From positions 48,012 to 112,011 of the forward strand of contig JAJDAD010000039.1 of NCBI GenBank assembly GCA_029262055.1: a stretch of DNA of 64,000 nucleotides, in the 5' to 3' direction. Below the pieces are notes generated by a model. That model was not told the DNA's origin. It did not search any database and worked only from the letters and a program-made list of their open reading frames with translations. Position 1 is the first letter of the stretch, and each line of letters opens with the position of its first letter. This DNA is from Candidatus Zhuqueibacterota bacterium. GTDB taxonomy: Bacteria; Zhuqueibacterota; Zhuqueibacteria; Oceanimicrobiales; Oceanimicrobiaceae. The position numbers were made by a program, and so were the translations under genes. Below are positions 35,701 through 45,844 of this stretch, in pieces.

Positions 35701-37848
35701 ATGACCCCATTTCGATTACGATCAACCTTCTTCTCAATCCAGCAAGCATTGTTTTCCAGGATATACGTCGTCGCCTTTTTTGCAGTGACCGGTTGCTGCT
35801 ATCTCAGTTGGCCGATTCTTATGGGCGATACCGATCTTTGGTTTCATCTCAGCGGCGGCAGGTACTTTTCGGACACAGGGTTGCTCCCCGCCACAAGCTA
35901 TTTCTCATTTATTGAACCCGCAAAGAGCTTGATCGATTACTACTGGCTTTTTCAGGTGTTTGTTTTCAAACTGTTCTCTCTTGCCGGCTACCAGGGCCTG
36001 GTGATTTTCAGGGCCATTGTGTACCTGGCCACGATCGGGCTTGTCTTTGCTTACCTGGCATCAGGTGAGAAGAAAGCCACCCTGCAGCCTGCAACCTTGG
36101 CGCTGTTTGTTCTGTACGGTCTTTCATTGATTCTACGGCTGCAACTGGTCCGCCCCCACCTGTTTTCGTACTTGTTCATCGTTTTGTCGCTTTATCTGCT
36201 GGAGCACAAGCGCGGCTTTGTTTTCCTGCTGCCGATTATCACTCTCGCGTGGGCCAACTTGCACGGAATTGAATATCCTGTAGCCCTCGTTATTTATGGT
36301 GCGTATCTCGGGGAGTTCATTTTCGAACATTTCAAAAACGGGAAGCCTGCAACCCGCACAGACAAAGTCTTCGTGTTGTCCCTTGCAGTTGCAATGGGCA
36401 CGATCTGTCTGACTCCGCACGGCCTGAGCATGCTGGCACTGCCATTCTCGTTGCCGGCTCATGTCTCACTTTACATTGACGAATTACAGCCGGTCCCGCT
36501 CGCCCAACTGACCTCGTTTCGGTTTGCGGCGTTCGCTCCCGATGTTCAGACCATTGTGAATACGCTCCTGGTCCTGTCTTGTGTGGGCATCGCAAGGGCG
36601 GTTGTCGCTCAAAAACTTCGTCTCAGCCACACGCTGTTGTGGGCCTGCGCCCTGATCCTGTTATTGCGCGCGGCCAGATTCAGAATTGAATTCATCTTGC
36701 TGGTGCTGCCATTGCTTAGCGCTCAATTCCGGTCAATGTCTTTTGACTTTGTTGGCGCTAAACTGCGGCCTGTTTGTTTGGCAGCTTTCGGCATTTTGTT
36801 GATTCTGGTGCCGGCGGCATTTCTGCAGCAGACTTTCTCCAGTCGCCCGAAGTACCCTTTTTCCAATCGCGGATTACCGGCCGGTATCGTGGCTTTTCTG
36901 AATGAAGTGCAGGCAGGCGGTACGGTCCTGAATGATCCCGGATATGGCGGCTACCTGCAGTGGCGTCTCTTCCCCCGGTATACCATTTTTATGGACCTGC
37001 AAATGTCGATGTTTGATGATGCTGACTTTTTTGAGGCCGCAACTGCGCTGACGGATTCCGCCGCCCTGGGCAATTTTATCAGCAAGTATCAACCGGACTT
37101 TATCAGTTCACCTCTGGCCGAGCAGCGATTTCGCCATGCCATAGGTCAGTTTCCGGAATATGTCTGCGTTTTCTACGACGACATCCAGGTTCTTTATGCC
37201 AACTCAACCCGCAAGCCGAAAATTGCCGCAGACCACGCGCTGCGCTTAATTGACCCGTTTCAGCTCGGAGACCTGGAGGTGGCGACATTGCCGCGCGCTC
37301 AGCAGGCTGCCTTGACCGGCGAGTTGATGCGCGTGCACGAAACCTACCCGGAAGGCGCGTTGACGAACTATGTGCTAGGTTCCTTACTCCTTGAGTCCCA
37401 GCAGTTCGATGCAGCGCTGCGACACGCGCAGAAGATTATCGATGCCTTTCCGGAGGCCCCGAAAGGTTATCTGCTTCGGGCTGACATACTGGCCGCTTCA
37501 AAGCGCCACCCAGACGCGCTTGCTGCCCTGACGGCTGCTCTGGGCAGAGCAACGGTCACAGCCCGGGCCGATATTTTCAAACGGCTTTGGTTCTGCCATG
37601 CGCAAATGGAGAATTACGTGGCCGCCTACAAAGCACTCAAAAAAGGGGTCAACCCTTTCTCAATGCGACACGGGTACGAGGACATTTTTAATCTCGCGTC
37701 CGCGGCGCTGATGGTAGGTAAGGCCGAAGAAGGTCAAATGCTGCTGAAGCTGGCTGCGCAACAAGTCCCAGCAGCTAACATGGAATGGAGTCAGCGTATC
37801 GCGGGCATTAGCAGGCTCGTTGCAACTTCTGAAGAATCAATAGACTAA
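35701..37848 (+). CDS. Polytopic membrane protein with C-terminal TPRs, GT-C-like
   Basis: 715 residues. About ten to twelve hydrophobic segments fill the first ~400 residues. The first loop contains G-D-T-D-L-W-F-H-L-S-G-G-R-Y, whose acidic residues are the kind that form the active site of lipid-phosphate-sugar (GT-C) glycosyltransferases. The last ~200 residues contain TPR-like helices (F-D-A-A-L-R-H-A-Q-K and H-P-D-A-L-A-A-L). The ATG at 35701 is three codons after a TTG. The FAD oxidoreductase follows after 58 bases, probably in one transcript. I do not recognise a named family; transfer of sugar or another lipid-linked group is inference. Confidence 0.7.
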   Translation: MTPFRLRSTFFSIQQALFSRIYVVAFFAVTGCCYLSWPILMGDTDLWFHLSGGRYFSDTGLLPATSYFSFIEPAKSLIDYYWLFQVFVFKLFSLAGYQGLVIFRAIVYLATIGLVFAYLASGEKKATLQPATLALFVLYGLSLILRLQLVRPHLFSYLFIVLSLYLLEHKRGFVFLLPIITLAWANLHGIEYPVALVIYGAYLGEFIFEHFKNGKPATRTDKVFVLSLAVAMGTICLTPHGLSMLALPFSLPAHVSLYIDELQPVPLAQLTSFRFAAFAPDVQTIVNTLLVLSCVGIARAVVAQKLRLSHTLLWACALILLLRAARFRIEFILLVLPLLSAQFRSMSFDFVGAKLRPVCLAAFGILLILVPAAFLQQTFSSRPKYPFSNRGLPAGIVAFLNEVQAGGTVLNDPGYGGYLQWRLFPRYTIFMDLQMSMFDDADFFEAATALTDSAALGNFISKYQPDFISSPLAEQRFRHAIGQFPEYVCVFYDDIQVLYANSTRKPKIAADHALRLIDPFQLGDLEVATLPRAQQAALTGELMRVHETYPEGALTNYVLGSLLLESQQFDAALRHAQKIIDAFPEAPKGYLLRADILAASKRHPDALAALTAALGRATVTARADIFKRLWFCHAQMENYVAAYKALKKGVNPFSMRHGYEDIFNLASAALMVGKAEEGQMLLKLAAQQVPAANMEWSQRIAGISRLVATSEESID

Positions 37849-37906
37849 CATCACCAGATAAACCTGAAACGACCAGATAAGGCTAAACCGACTCAGGAGT
37901 ACTATT

Positions 37907-39355
37907 TTGAAGAATAGCCTAGGGAAAGTCTATCGCATCAAACCTCGTCAGCCCAAAGTGGCAGTTATCGGCGCCGGACCGGCTGGTTTGTCCGCCGCCT
38001 ACATGCTCAGCAAAAGAGGCGTGCCGGTCGAAGTCTTCGAAGCCGGGACGCAACCTGGGGGCCTCGCAAAAAGCATAAGTCTCTGGAATCAAACGGTCGA
38101 CCTTGGACCGCACCGATTCTTCAGTAAAGATGAACGAGTCAATCGTCTGTGGTTCGAGGTGGTGGGGAGTGACTTTACCGTGATCAACCGCATGACCAGA
38201 ATTCACTATGAAAACAAGCTGTTCGACTACCCGCTCAAACCGTTTGATGCGCTCGCCAAGCTTGGCCTTGTGGAAGCCGTTCATTGTGGTTTGAGTTATC
38301 TAAAGTCCAAATGTTCTGCACCATGCGACCCGGCCACGTTTGAGGACTGGGTGGTCCAACATTTTGGCAACCGACTGTATGAAATGTTTTTTCGAACTTA
38401 CAGCGAGAAGCTGTGGGGTATCTCGTGCCAGGAGCTGGACGCGGATTTTGCTGCGCAGAGAATCCGGCAGCTCTCCCTGTACGAAGCGGTCAAGAACGGC
38501 CTTCTCAAGAGCAACACCAGGCAGCACAAAACCCTGGTCGATGAATTTGCTTATCCAAAACTTGGCGCCGGCATGGTGTACGAGCGAATGGCGCAGCGCA
38601 TCGTCCAGAACGGCGGCTTCGTTCATTATGGTACACAAGTGGAAAAAGTATTCACGGAAAACGGTGTGGCTACTGGTATCGTCTTGCGGGATGGGGCGCT
38701 GCGGAAATACGACCACATTATTTCGAGCATGCCTCTTCCGGTGTTGGTAGCGCGCTTGCCGGAGTCTCCGCCGCATGTCAAGTATCTGACGCAGTTCCTG
38801 CGCTTTCGCAATACCATACTGGTGTATTTACAAGTCGATTCACCTAACTTGTTTCCCGACAACTGGCTTTACGTGCATTCGCCGGAGGTGCGCGTTGGCC
38901 GGATTACCAACTTCCGTAACTGGTCATCCGATCTGTACGGGGCTGAGAGGTCCAGTATACTGGCGCTGGAGTATTGGTGCAATGACGAAGACGCGCTTTG
39001 GCGAGAAGGTGAACCGCAAATTGTGGAACTTGCCGGAAAGGAGCTGCGGAGCAGTGGCCTGGTGGGGAATGCAAAAATCCTAAACGGGCATGTGCACCGT
39101 ATCCCCCGGTGCTACCCGGTTTACAGTACCGGCTACCGTAAGGTCCTTGGACCCATTCAGGACTACCTAGGCTCGATAAGGGGACTGCAGGCCATCGGCC
39201 GCTACGGGGCTTTTAAGTATAACAATCAGGATCACAGCATCCTGATGGGAATCCTGGCCGCGGAAAATGTGCAGGAGCAGGCGAGTCACAATTTGTGGGA
39301 GGTCAACACGGACTACGATTCGTACCAGGAAGATGAAGCTGTCGTGCTCAGGTAG
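37907..39355 (+). CDS. FAD-dependent amine oxidoreductase-like protein
   Basis: 482 residues from a TTG with AGGAG ten bases upstream. N-terminal dinucleotide-binding motif V-I-G-A-G-P-A-G-L-S-A-A-Y-M-L followed by E-V-F-E-A-G-T-Q-P-G-G and D-L-G-P-H-R-F-F. The C-terminal FAD segment is R-Y-G-A-F-K-Y-N-N-Q-D-H-S. It belongs to the broad protoporphyrinogen oxidase / UDP-galactopyranose mutase-like group that is often found beside polysaccharide genes. The substrate is unknown. It follows the GT-C-like membrane protein and may modify a lipid-linked sugar. Flavin binding is well supported, the reaction is not. Confidence 0.82.
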   Translation: MKNSLGKVYRIKPRQPKVAVIGAGPAGLSAAYMLSKRGVPVEVFEAGTQPGGLAKSISLWNQTVDLGPHRFFSKDERVNRLWFEVVGSDFTVINRMTRIHYENKLFDYPLKPFDALAKLGLVEAVHCGLSYLKSKCSAPCDPATFEDWVVQHFGNRLYEMFFRTYSEKLWGISCQELDADFAAQRIRQLSLYEAVKNGLLKSNTRQHKTLVDEFAYPKLGAGMVYERMAQRIVQNGGFVHYGTQVEKVFTENGVATGIVLRDGALRKYDHIISSMPLPVLVARLPESPPHVKYLTQFLRFRNTILVYLQVDSPNLFPDNWLYVHSPEVRVGRITNFRNWSSDLYGAERSSILALEYWCNDEDALWREGEPQIVELAGKELRSSGLVGNAKILNGHVHRIPRCYPVYSTGYRKVLGPIQDYLGSIRGLQAIGRYGAFKYNNQDHSILMGILAAENVQEQASHNLWEVNTDYDSYQEDEAVVLR

Positions 39356-39396
39356 AGCAGCCCCGGTCAGGTTCTGGATGCCGGTTTGTACCATCC

Positions 39397-42033
39397 TTAG
39401 CGCAGCAGGAGCATGCGCCTGCTGTCTGTAAATCCCCGCGTTCTAATCCTGTAAAAATACACACCGGAAGACACCGCCAGGCCGGAATCACTCAGACCAT
39501 TCCAGTCTACCTGGTGACTGCCCGCCGTTTTCTCGGCATCGACCAGGGTGCGCACGATTTGTCCGGCGGTATTGAAGATTTCAATCTTAACATCTGCGGC
39601 TGTGGCCAGGTCAAAGACAATCCTCGTCTCAGGATTAAAGGGATTGGGATAGTTGTCGTGCAGGACAAAATGCACGGGAAGCCGCTCATCGTCGACGGAA
39701 GTCGGCGCTTGCGTGAGCGATGCAAATGCGTGCAGTCCCTTTTCGCTGTCACTGACAAAGACATTGCCGGATGGAGCGAATGGGTAGACGCCAAACGCAC
39801 CGTTGAAGCCCTCGCCCTGAAAGTCAGGAGAGGTGTCAAAAGAGTCGACCACCACAGGCTGCCGCGGGTTGGAAACATCGAAAATCCAGTATCCTTGCGT
39901 GTAATATGACACGTAGGCGTAGTCGCCGACAACATAAAAGTTGTGGATAGTGGCCCCGGGATGGGCGAATTCAAACACTTTGGCCGGATTACCAATATCG
40001 CTGATATCCCAAACCGTAAAGTCCGCGGTTGGGTGACGAGCAAGTTCATCACAAACAAAAAGAAAGTTGCCATCTTCGGTCGGCCAGCCACTATGATGGA
40101 ATTGAATCGCAGGGTCGGTTATCGCTCCCAGCAGTTGTGGCTCCCGTGGATTGCTCCAGTCATAAATAAAGGTGCCCAACCCGCCATGGAAATCATAGAA
40201 TCTATCGGCGACAATCGCCGCATCGTGGCCTGACGGGTTCGGGTCGCGCCATATTTCCGCCGGACGTTTGGGATCCTGATTGAGGTCGTAGATAACGCCC
40301 GGGGCGGAGCTGACCAGGAAGCCGTCGTCCGAAACAAAAATATTATGCGATGACGGAAACGAACCCACGACTTGCGGATTTTGCGGGTCGCTCAGGTCGA
40401 TGATAGCGCCATTGCCTGCGATGCCATTCACGGTATATGCGTAACTCTGCCAAACCTTGACGTCGAAGCCCAGCACCGAACTGAGGTTGGCTACTTCAAA
40501 TGGCTGGGCTGGCTCGGTGACATCTACGATGCTTAGACCGGCGTTGGGCGGATCAGCAAAAATCCCGTAGCCCACCAGGGCATATTCCCGTGAAGTGGCG
40601 GCATCAAAATATCCCCAGATATCGGCCACATCGCTACGGATGACGCCGTCCTGCCTGATATCCAAACGGCTAATAATGTCGATTCGCCCGTCAGCGACCG
40701 GCAGGGCTTCCGTACGAATCGGGATTTCGTACCTCGGAAAGAACCGGTCGTTGCTGACAATGGTCAGGCTGGTTTCGTTGGCCCCGTCTGTCGCAGACAC
40801 AAAAGTAACATCGATGGCTGCGCTATCGCCGGGCGCCAGCAAAAAGCTGGTAGTGGACACCGAAAAGTCATTTGACTCAAACACGATGTCACTGACCTGT
40901 AGCGCCGTTGCACCGCTGTTGTGCACCAGGAGGCTCTGTATGCTTGGAGAACCCGCCCGCACGTTTAGAAAATCCAAAGCAAAGGGTGTCACAAACAGCT
41001 CAAATTCGGGCGCGGTAAATTCGAAAACGTCACCATCCGATGCCGGTTTGCTGGTGGTGATGCGAATGGTCGTCCCCGCCGGCGGGATGTATTTGGGATC
41101 ACCCACCAGGCTGACCATGCTAAAGCGTGAGAGCACACGATTCCCGAGGTAGGGCCGTCCCGCTAGCTGCCGGCTGATGTCGCCGCCATTGTTCGCGATG
41201 TCTTGCAGAACGTCATCGTAGTCAACCACACCGTCATTGTTCAGGTCAGCCACTCCGATCGCGCTCTGGTTTATTTCAAAGATGTAGATGCGGTCGTACA
41301 TGTTGCCTGGTCCGCCATCCGCCGGCGCGGCACCGCCGTCGTATTCCGTCGGGCTGCCCCCGTCATCGAAACCAATGGCCAGTACCTGCCGGTCATCGCT
41401 GGTATCGTCCGGAGTCGCGCTGCCAATATTCCAAACGGAAAACGGCACGTTAATGGTTCCTGTCCCCTGAAAAGCATAAATCAACTTGTTGCGGCCCAGC
41501 GGATTGCCATCAAACCGAATTTCATAATCAAAGCCGGCCGTATTCCTTTCATGGCTCGCGATATCACCGAAGCCGCCGCCGGCACCAGAAACAAAGGTAA
41601 ACTCGCCGGTTGAGTTCGGTCCGCCCAATCCTTTCCGGTCGCCGGGACGAAAGATGTGCACGGGCGGCGCTACCGGCGATCCGGCGTAAGAAACCTCCTG
41701 CAACTGCTCGATGCGAGAGTCCGTCTGCACCAGTTGCGCCCGCAAGCCATCAAAAATCGCAGAAGGTTCATCGATGGGCGTCGGGGGCACGACCGTCACG
41801 CCAGTGGTCGCGTTCACGATCGAATAGACAAGTCCACCCGCGCTTGAATTGAGAGACGCACGATAATCCTGACCAGTGGTCAGGGCCGGATCGACCACCT
41901 GCAGTGTGAGGGTCGCGCTGCCAGGTCCCGCCGTCTGTTGTGCAGAAAACTCAAACTCCTGCGCGTGAGTTACTTGTGCTGCCGCAGCCGAAATCAACGC
42001 CGCTACAATCATGCTGGAGCAAAATCTGTTCAT
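39397..42033 (-). CDS. Secreted LVIVD-repeat protein with dockerin-like motif and T9SS domain
   Basis: 878 residues from the ATG at 42033 (AGAGG upstream; signal M-I-V-A-A-L-I-S-A-A-A-A). Order: an N-terminal beta domain, an EF-hand/dockerin-like A-D-L-N-N-D-G-V-V-D-Y-D-D-V near residue 260, a choice-of-anchor D-type Ig domain (L-N-V-R-A-G-S-P-S-I-Q-S-L-L-V), LVIVD propeller repeats (L-S-I-V-D-V-T-E-P-A-Q-P-F and W-I-F-D-V-S-N-P-R-Q-P) and the Y-P-N-P-F-N-P-E-T T9SS domain ending R-R-M-L-L-L-R. It is the last of four exported-protein genes on this strand. Ligand unknown; a calcium-binding surface protein is likely. Confidence 0.87.
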   Translation of the reverse strand: MNRFCSSMIVAALISAAAAQVTHAQEFEFSAQQTAGPGSATLTLQVVDPALTTGQDYRASLNSSAGGLVYSIVNATTGVTVVPPTPIDEPSAIFDGLRAQLVQTDSRIEQLQEVSYAGSPVAPPVHIFRPGDRKGLGGPNSTGEFTFVSGAGGGFGDIASHERNTAGFDYEIRFDGNPLGRNKLIYAFQGTGTINVPFSVWNIGSATPDDTSDDRQVLAIGFDDGGSPTEYDGGAAPADGGPGNMYDRIYIFEINQSAIGVADLNNDGVVDYDDVLQDIANNGGDISRQLAGRPYLGNRVLSRFSMVSLVGDPKYIPPAGTTIRITTSKPASDGDVFEFTAPEFELFVTPFALDFLNVRAGSPSIQSLLVHNSGATALQVSDIVFESNDFSVSTTSFLLAPGDSAAIDVTFVSATDGANETSLTIVSNDRFFPRYEIPIRTEALPVADGRIDIISRLDIRQDGVIRSDVADIWGYFDAATSREYALVGYGIFADPPNAGLSIVDVTEPAQPFEVANLSSVLGFDVKVWQSYAYTVNGIAGNGAIIDLSDPQNPQVVGSFPSSHNIFVSDDGFLVSSAPGVIYDLNQDPKRPAEIWRDPNPSGHDAAIVADRFYDFHGGLGTFIYDWSNPREPQLLGAITDPAIQFHHSGWPTEDGNFLFVCDELARHPTADFTVWDISDIGNPAKVFEFAHPGATIHNFYVVGDYAYVSYYTQGYWIFDVSNPRQPVVVDSFDTSPDFQGEGFNGAFGVYPFAPSGNVFVSDSEKGLHAFASLTQAPTSVDDERLPVHFVLHDNYPNPFNPETRIVFDLATAADVKIEIFNTAGQIVRTLVDAEKTAGSHQVDWNGLSDSGLAVSSGVYFYRIRTRGFTDSRRMLLLR

Positions 42034-42122
42034 GGCTAACCTCTTTATTACCTGTTCAGGTGGTGCTTTGCGGGACACCGCGCGTGTTCATGATAAGTTA
42101 CCGTTGCATGCCATTGCTTATC

Positions 42123-44342
42123 TCATTTCAGGAACAGCATGCGTCGGCTTGCCATATCTTTGTCCACCTGGATCTGGTAGACATAAATGCCCGAGCTCAC
42201 GATTGTACCATTCTTGTCCCGTCCGCGCCAGGTGACGCCGTACCGGCCGGGGTCGGTCACTTCGTCGACCAATGTCACAATCTCCTGTCCTAACGTATTG
42301 AACACCACAATTCTCACGTATCCCCGGCGTTCCACCTTGTACCGGATTCTCGTTTCCGGGTTGAATGGATTCGGAAAATTCTGCTCTAGGGAAAAAGTCG
42401 CAGGCGCGGTGCTGGCCGGCTGGTCCGGAGTAATGGCAGTAGGAAAGCTCGTATTTTCGAATAAGAGCAGACCACCCTTGCCACTACCCGAAAAAAGGTC
42501 CAGGTCGCCATTGCTGTCAAAGTCGACCAAGTGCGGGGTTGCTCGCGGCGGCGCCTTTATATCGGGTAATGAGTCGGGTGTAAAAACAGCATTGCCGGCG
42601 GAACCCATATTACGATAAAGGACGATTCCGTCGCGGTCGCTCCCCACCAGAAGATCGACAGCCCCGTCAGCGTCGACGTCGGCGAACGATGGATAAATGT
42701 AGAGACCCTGGCTTATGTCTGCGTAGCTGTTTGTGACAAAACGAAATACCGGTTCGGTCGCCGAGCCAATATTCTCATAAAAGTTGATCGTCCGGAGGAA
42801 TTCTCCCATGAACAGGTCATAGTCGCCATCATTGTCAATGTCGGCAAAGGTCGGGGTGCAATTGTTGCCGACGTCAATGACTGAGTCTTTACCCGCGATC
42901 TCGGCCCGATAATTTTGCTGCGCAGCCCCAAAAGCAAACACCTGTGGCGTGCCGGTATTCTCGATAAAACTAAGTTTGCCATCCCATCTGCCCACGAAAA
43001 GATCCGGGTCATTGTCAGCGTCGATATCTACAAAAGTCGGAGCGTAAAAGGTGCCAAGCTGCAATTCCAGAAAGTCTGAGGATTCAAATGTAAGCTCCGG
43101 CGCCCCGGGGGTTCCCGTGTTGCGGTAGAAAGCAAGCTCAGCCTTTGTGAGATCATTTGCCGAAGCTTCGTTGCCGATAAACACATCCAGATCGCCATCA
43201 GCATCTATGTCGACAAAAGCCGGCGCACTATTGCTGCCGACGTCGAGTGTTGCAATGAAGCGTGTTTCCTGCAGAACAAACTGCGGTGACTCAGGCCTGC
43301 CATTATTCTTGTAGAAATAGAAGTTGTCGGTAAAATGCGACCCGTTCGCAAACGCGACTCCCAGAACACCGACAAACAGATCGAGATCGGAATCATTGTC
43401 AATGTCTGCAAAGCGCGGGGCGTTAAAACCACTGGAGTTGAGAGGATCATTCGGTGGATATTGTCGCGTCGTAATGGAGATATTCGGATCCGTGCACGTG
43501 CCGTCGTTGCGCAAAAAAACCAGGCCGGGCTCAAACAAGTCTCCCCAAAAAATATCGAAATCATCGTCACTGTCAACGTCTACCAGACTGAGCGAGTTGG
43601 AACCGTGTGTCGCCGCCTCCGAGCTCTTGTCAAGGGTCGTCGTGTTTGTCTCGCCGATGATTGAAATGTCTTGAAAGCGGTCTGTCACCAATTCAAACTG
43701 CGGCGTCCCGGCAAGATCCAGCCCGAGATTTTTATAAAATGAAATCGTGCCGGCGGCCGACCGGCCAATGAAGAGATCGATTGTGCCGTTACAGTCGAAA
43801 TCGACCAACTCCGGAAAACTGCCCGCATCAAAGAAAATCGGCGCTCCCTCAACCTCCCTCAGGCTATCGGTCAGGCTGACAAACTGCGGGTTTGTGACCG
43901 TGCCCTCGTTGCGGTAGTAGCGCAGGACGGCCACACCGTTTTCGGCAAACAGGTCGAAGTCGCCATCGCCATCCACGTCGATGAACTTGTACCAGTTGCC
44001 GATATCGAGATCGTGAAAGCTGTCCGTGCGCCATTCATAGTGCAAGGCCTGCGCCGAGCCGGTATTCTCAAAGTACATCAAAACGCCGGGTCCGGCACTC
44101 GACTTGTTTTGCTCCTGCACAAACAGATCCAGGTCAGCATCGCCATCGATGTCTACAAACTGCGGCCGCGGAGCGTTGAAGCCACCCAGGAAGGGAAAGG
44201 GGAGTTGCCTGGCATCGCGGTCAGTTACGCTAAAGGGCGCCACCACGCGCTGGAATTCGAGCGCTTGCGCCGGCACCGCCACCGGGCAGAGGAGCGCGCA
44301 CAAGACAATGACAGCAATTCCTTTTCCAGTAAAAGCTGCCAT
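42123..44342 (-). CDS. Secreted FG-GAP/VCBS-repeat protein with T9SS domain
   Basis: 739 residues from the ATG at 44342, which opens a signal peptide (I-A-V-I-V-L-C-A-L-L-C-P-V); the frame runs upstream to 44675 but that part overlaps the cytochrome gene. Around ten VCBS/FG-GAP repeats with calcium-loop sequence F-V-D-I-D-G-D-A-D-L-D-L-F-V and F-A-D-I-D-N-D-S-D-L-D-L, forming a beta-propeller. The C-terminus carries F-P-N-P-F-N-P-E-T and ends R-R-M-L-F-L-K. It starts seven bases after the pentaheme cytochrome gene, so the two are probably co-transcribed. Confidence 0.9.
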   Translation of the reverse strand: MAAFTGKGIAVIVLCALLCPVAVPAQALEFQRVVAPFSVTDRDARQLPFPFLGGFNAPRPQFVDIDGDADLDLFVQEQNKSSAGPGVLMYFENTGSAQALHYEWRTDSFHDLDIGNWYKFIDVDGDGDFDLFAENGVAVLRYYRNEGTVTNPQFVSLTDSLREVEGAPIFFDAGSFPELVDFDCNGTIDLFIGRSAAGTISFYKNLGLDLAGTPQFELVTDRFQDISIIGETNTTTLDKSSEAATHGSNSLSLVDVDSDDDFDIFWGDLFEPGLVFLRNDGTCTDPNISITTRQYPPNDPLNSSGFNAPRFADIDNDSDLDLFVGVLGVAFANGSHFTDNFYFYKNNGRPESPQFVLQETRFIATLDVGSNSAPAFVDIDADGDLDVFIGNEASANDLTKAELAFYRNTGTPGAPELTFESSDFLELQLGTFYAPTFVDIDADNDPDLFVGRWDGKLSFIENTGTPQVFAFGAAQQNYRAEIAGKDSVIDVGNNCTPTFADIDNDGDYDLFMGEFLRTINFYENIGSATEPVFRFVTNSYADISQGLYIYPSFADVDADGAVDLLVGSDRDGIVLYRNMGSAGNAVFTPDSLPDIKAPPRATPHLVDFDSNGDLDLFSGSGKGGLLLFENTSFPTAITPDQPASTAPATFSLEQNFPNPFNPETRIRYKVERRGYVRIVVFNTLGQEIVTLVDEVTDPGRYGVTWRGRDKNGTIVSSGIYVYQIQVDKDMASRRMLFLK

Positions 44343-44349
44343 ACCTTGT

Positions 44350-45744
44350 TCAGTCACTGATCGTGATCGTCTGTTGAAAGGTGGCCATGTCAAAGATCGG
44401 CATTTCTTGCAGCAATTCCGCTTTGCCAATCGCGCGCAGCAAATAAGGCGGGAAGGATCTAAAGCGCAGGCGTATCTGCAACTGGACAGTGGACGTGGCC
44501 ATACTGAGCGGCATTCTGTACTCGGCAGTACTCGAACTGAAGGCCGGAATCGTGTTTTCCCGGATGGCGTCTGCTTCCCAGAAAAACAAAGTCTCCTCCC
44601 CGTTCCTGTAGGGTGTGCCGTGGTAAAGCGCGAGGTTGCTGTCTGCCGGTACGATCCCGGCCCTGACCGCCTCACTCTTGGAGTTCAGCAGATCGCCGTT
44701 GTCATCGAGGGTGCCGCTTTCGAACAGGACATCTCCGCGCAGGGGATCCAGCAGAATAACTTCGAGCCACATTTGTCTTTCGAAGACAGCCCCGGACGGC
44801 ACGCTGTGTCCCGTTTTGTCATTTATGATTTGGACCGACGCCGGCAGTTCCTCGCCGCGTTTGAGCTGAGATGGCGCCGTCACCTTTAGAGATATGGCGT
44901 TCTGTAACAGGTCCCGGACCAGGGCCGTGGCTTGCTCGCGGCCCGGAAAGTCAACCAGAGGGACGTCCACGCCGACAAATGTGTGCCGGTGTACGGTGCG
45001 GGAAGGACCGCCTACCGCGGCCCGCCCCTGGTAGGCCGGCATGTGGCAGCCTTGACATTCGAGTCCCATACCGGCATAAGGGCTTCGGTCCCACTCAGTG
45101 GCCGTGAATTCGATCTGAACGTCATCGGGGGAGAGAACGTCGTGACAGGGCGCACAGATTTTGGACTTTTCGTAAGCCAGATCAAAGGCGGACTCGTGGA
45201 AAGCATTGGCTTGCGGGTCCGGGATCGGCCCTCGTTTGATTTGGTCGGTGTGAAATGCCTGGATTCCCCGGCCGCGTTCGAATGAACTTATGCTGTGGCA
45301 GACGTCACACTGCACACCTTTCTTGGCCAAAGCCGAAACCCCGGCGGGATCAAACCCGGGGGGCGCTTCACCAAATATTGTCGCGACCGGGCTGTGGCAT
45401 TTTATACAAAACTGGTCCAGGCGGTCGTTGGAGCGCTCCTGCCCGATCTCGTTCAGCTTGAAGAAAATCGGATCCGAGAAAGCGTACGCGTGCATGGACG
45501 TTTGCCACTCCTGAAAATGGTTGGGATGACACGGCTTGCATGACTCAGGATTACCAAAAGTCGCGCGCAGCGCCTGCAGCGAATCGACAGGGGCAATCGC
45601 TTCTGTGGGATTGATCGACTGTGTGCGCTCGCAAGCAGAAATGCAGCAAGTCATCAGCGCGCCAAGCACAACGCCGGCAGCTCTTGGAAACTTTGGGGGA
45701 TGTTTTCGCACGTTTGAATGATTACCAAAGATATTGTGGACCAT
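44350..45744 (-). CDS. Pentaheme c-type cytochrome lipoprotein (c554-like)
   Basis: 464 residues. Five C-x2-C-H heme sites: C-K-P-C-H, C-I-K-C-H, C-D-V-C-H, C-A-P-C-H and C-Q-G-C-H, all in the first half; additional histidines (for example S-M-H-A-Y and V-H-R-H-T-F) may be distal ligands. An N-terminal hydrophobic stretch ends in I-S-A-C, a likely lipobox, so it is placed in the periplasm or on the outer membrane. The second half is a beta-rich domain without hemes. Similar proteins carry electrons or reduce nitrogen oxides. Located between two exported propeller proteins, so a role in outer-surface electron transfer is plausible. Confidence 0.9.
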   Translation of the reverse strand: MVHNIFGNHSNVRKHPPKFPRAAGVVLGALMTCCISACERTQSINPTEAIAPVDSLQALRATFGNPESCKPCHPNHFQEWQTSMHAYAFSDPIFFKLNEIGQERSNDRLDQFCIKCHSPVATIFGEAPPGFDPAGVSALAKKGVQCDVCHSISSFERGRGIQAFHTDQIKRGPIPDPQANAFHESAFDLAYEKSKICAPCHDVLSPDDVQIEFTATEWDRSPYAGMGLECQGCHMPAYQGRAAVGGPSRTVHRHTFVGVDVPLVDFPGREQATALVRDLLQNAISLKVTAPSQLKRGEELPASVQIINDKTGHSVPSGAVFERQMWLEVILLDPLRGDVLFESGTLDDNGDLLNSKSEAVRAGIVPADSNLALYHGTPYRNGEETLFFWEADAIRENTIPAFSSSTAEYRMPLSMATSTVQLQIRLRFRSFPPYLLRAIGKAELLQEMPIFDMATFQQTITISD

Positions 45745-45844
45745 TCACTTCGGCCTATGAACCTCTTTATGTCCAGCTGGTTTGGCCCGTGAAGATGGGC
45801 AAAGCTTCAGTGCCGGCGTACGCGGCCAAAGCTAAACCCAATGA

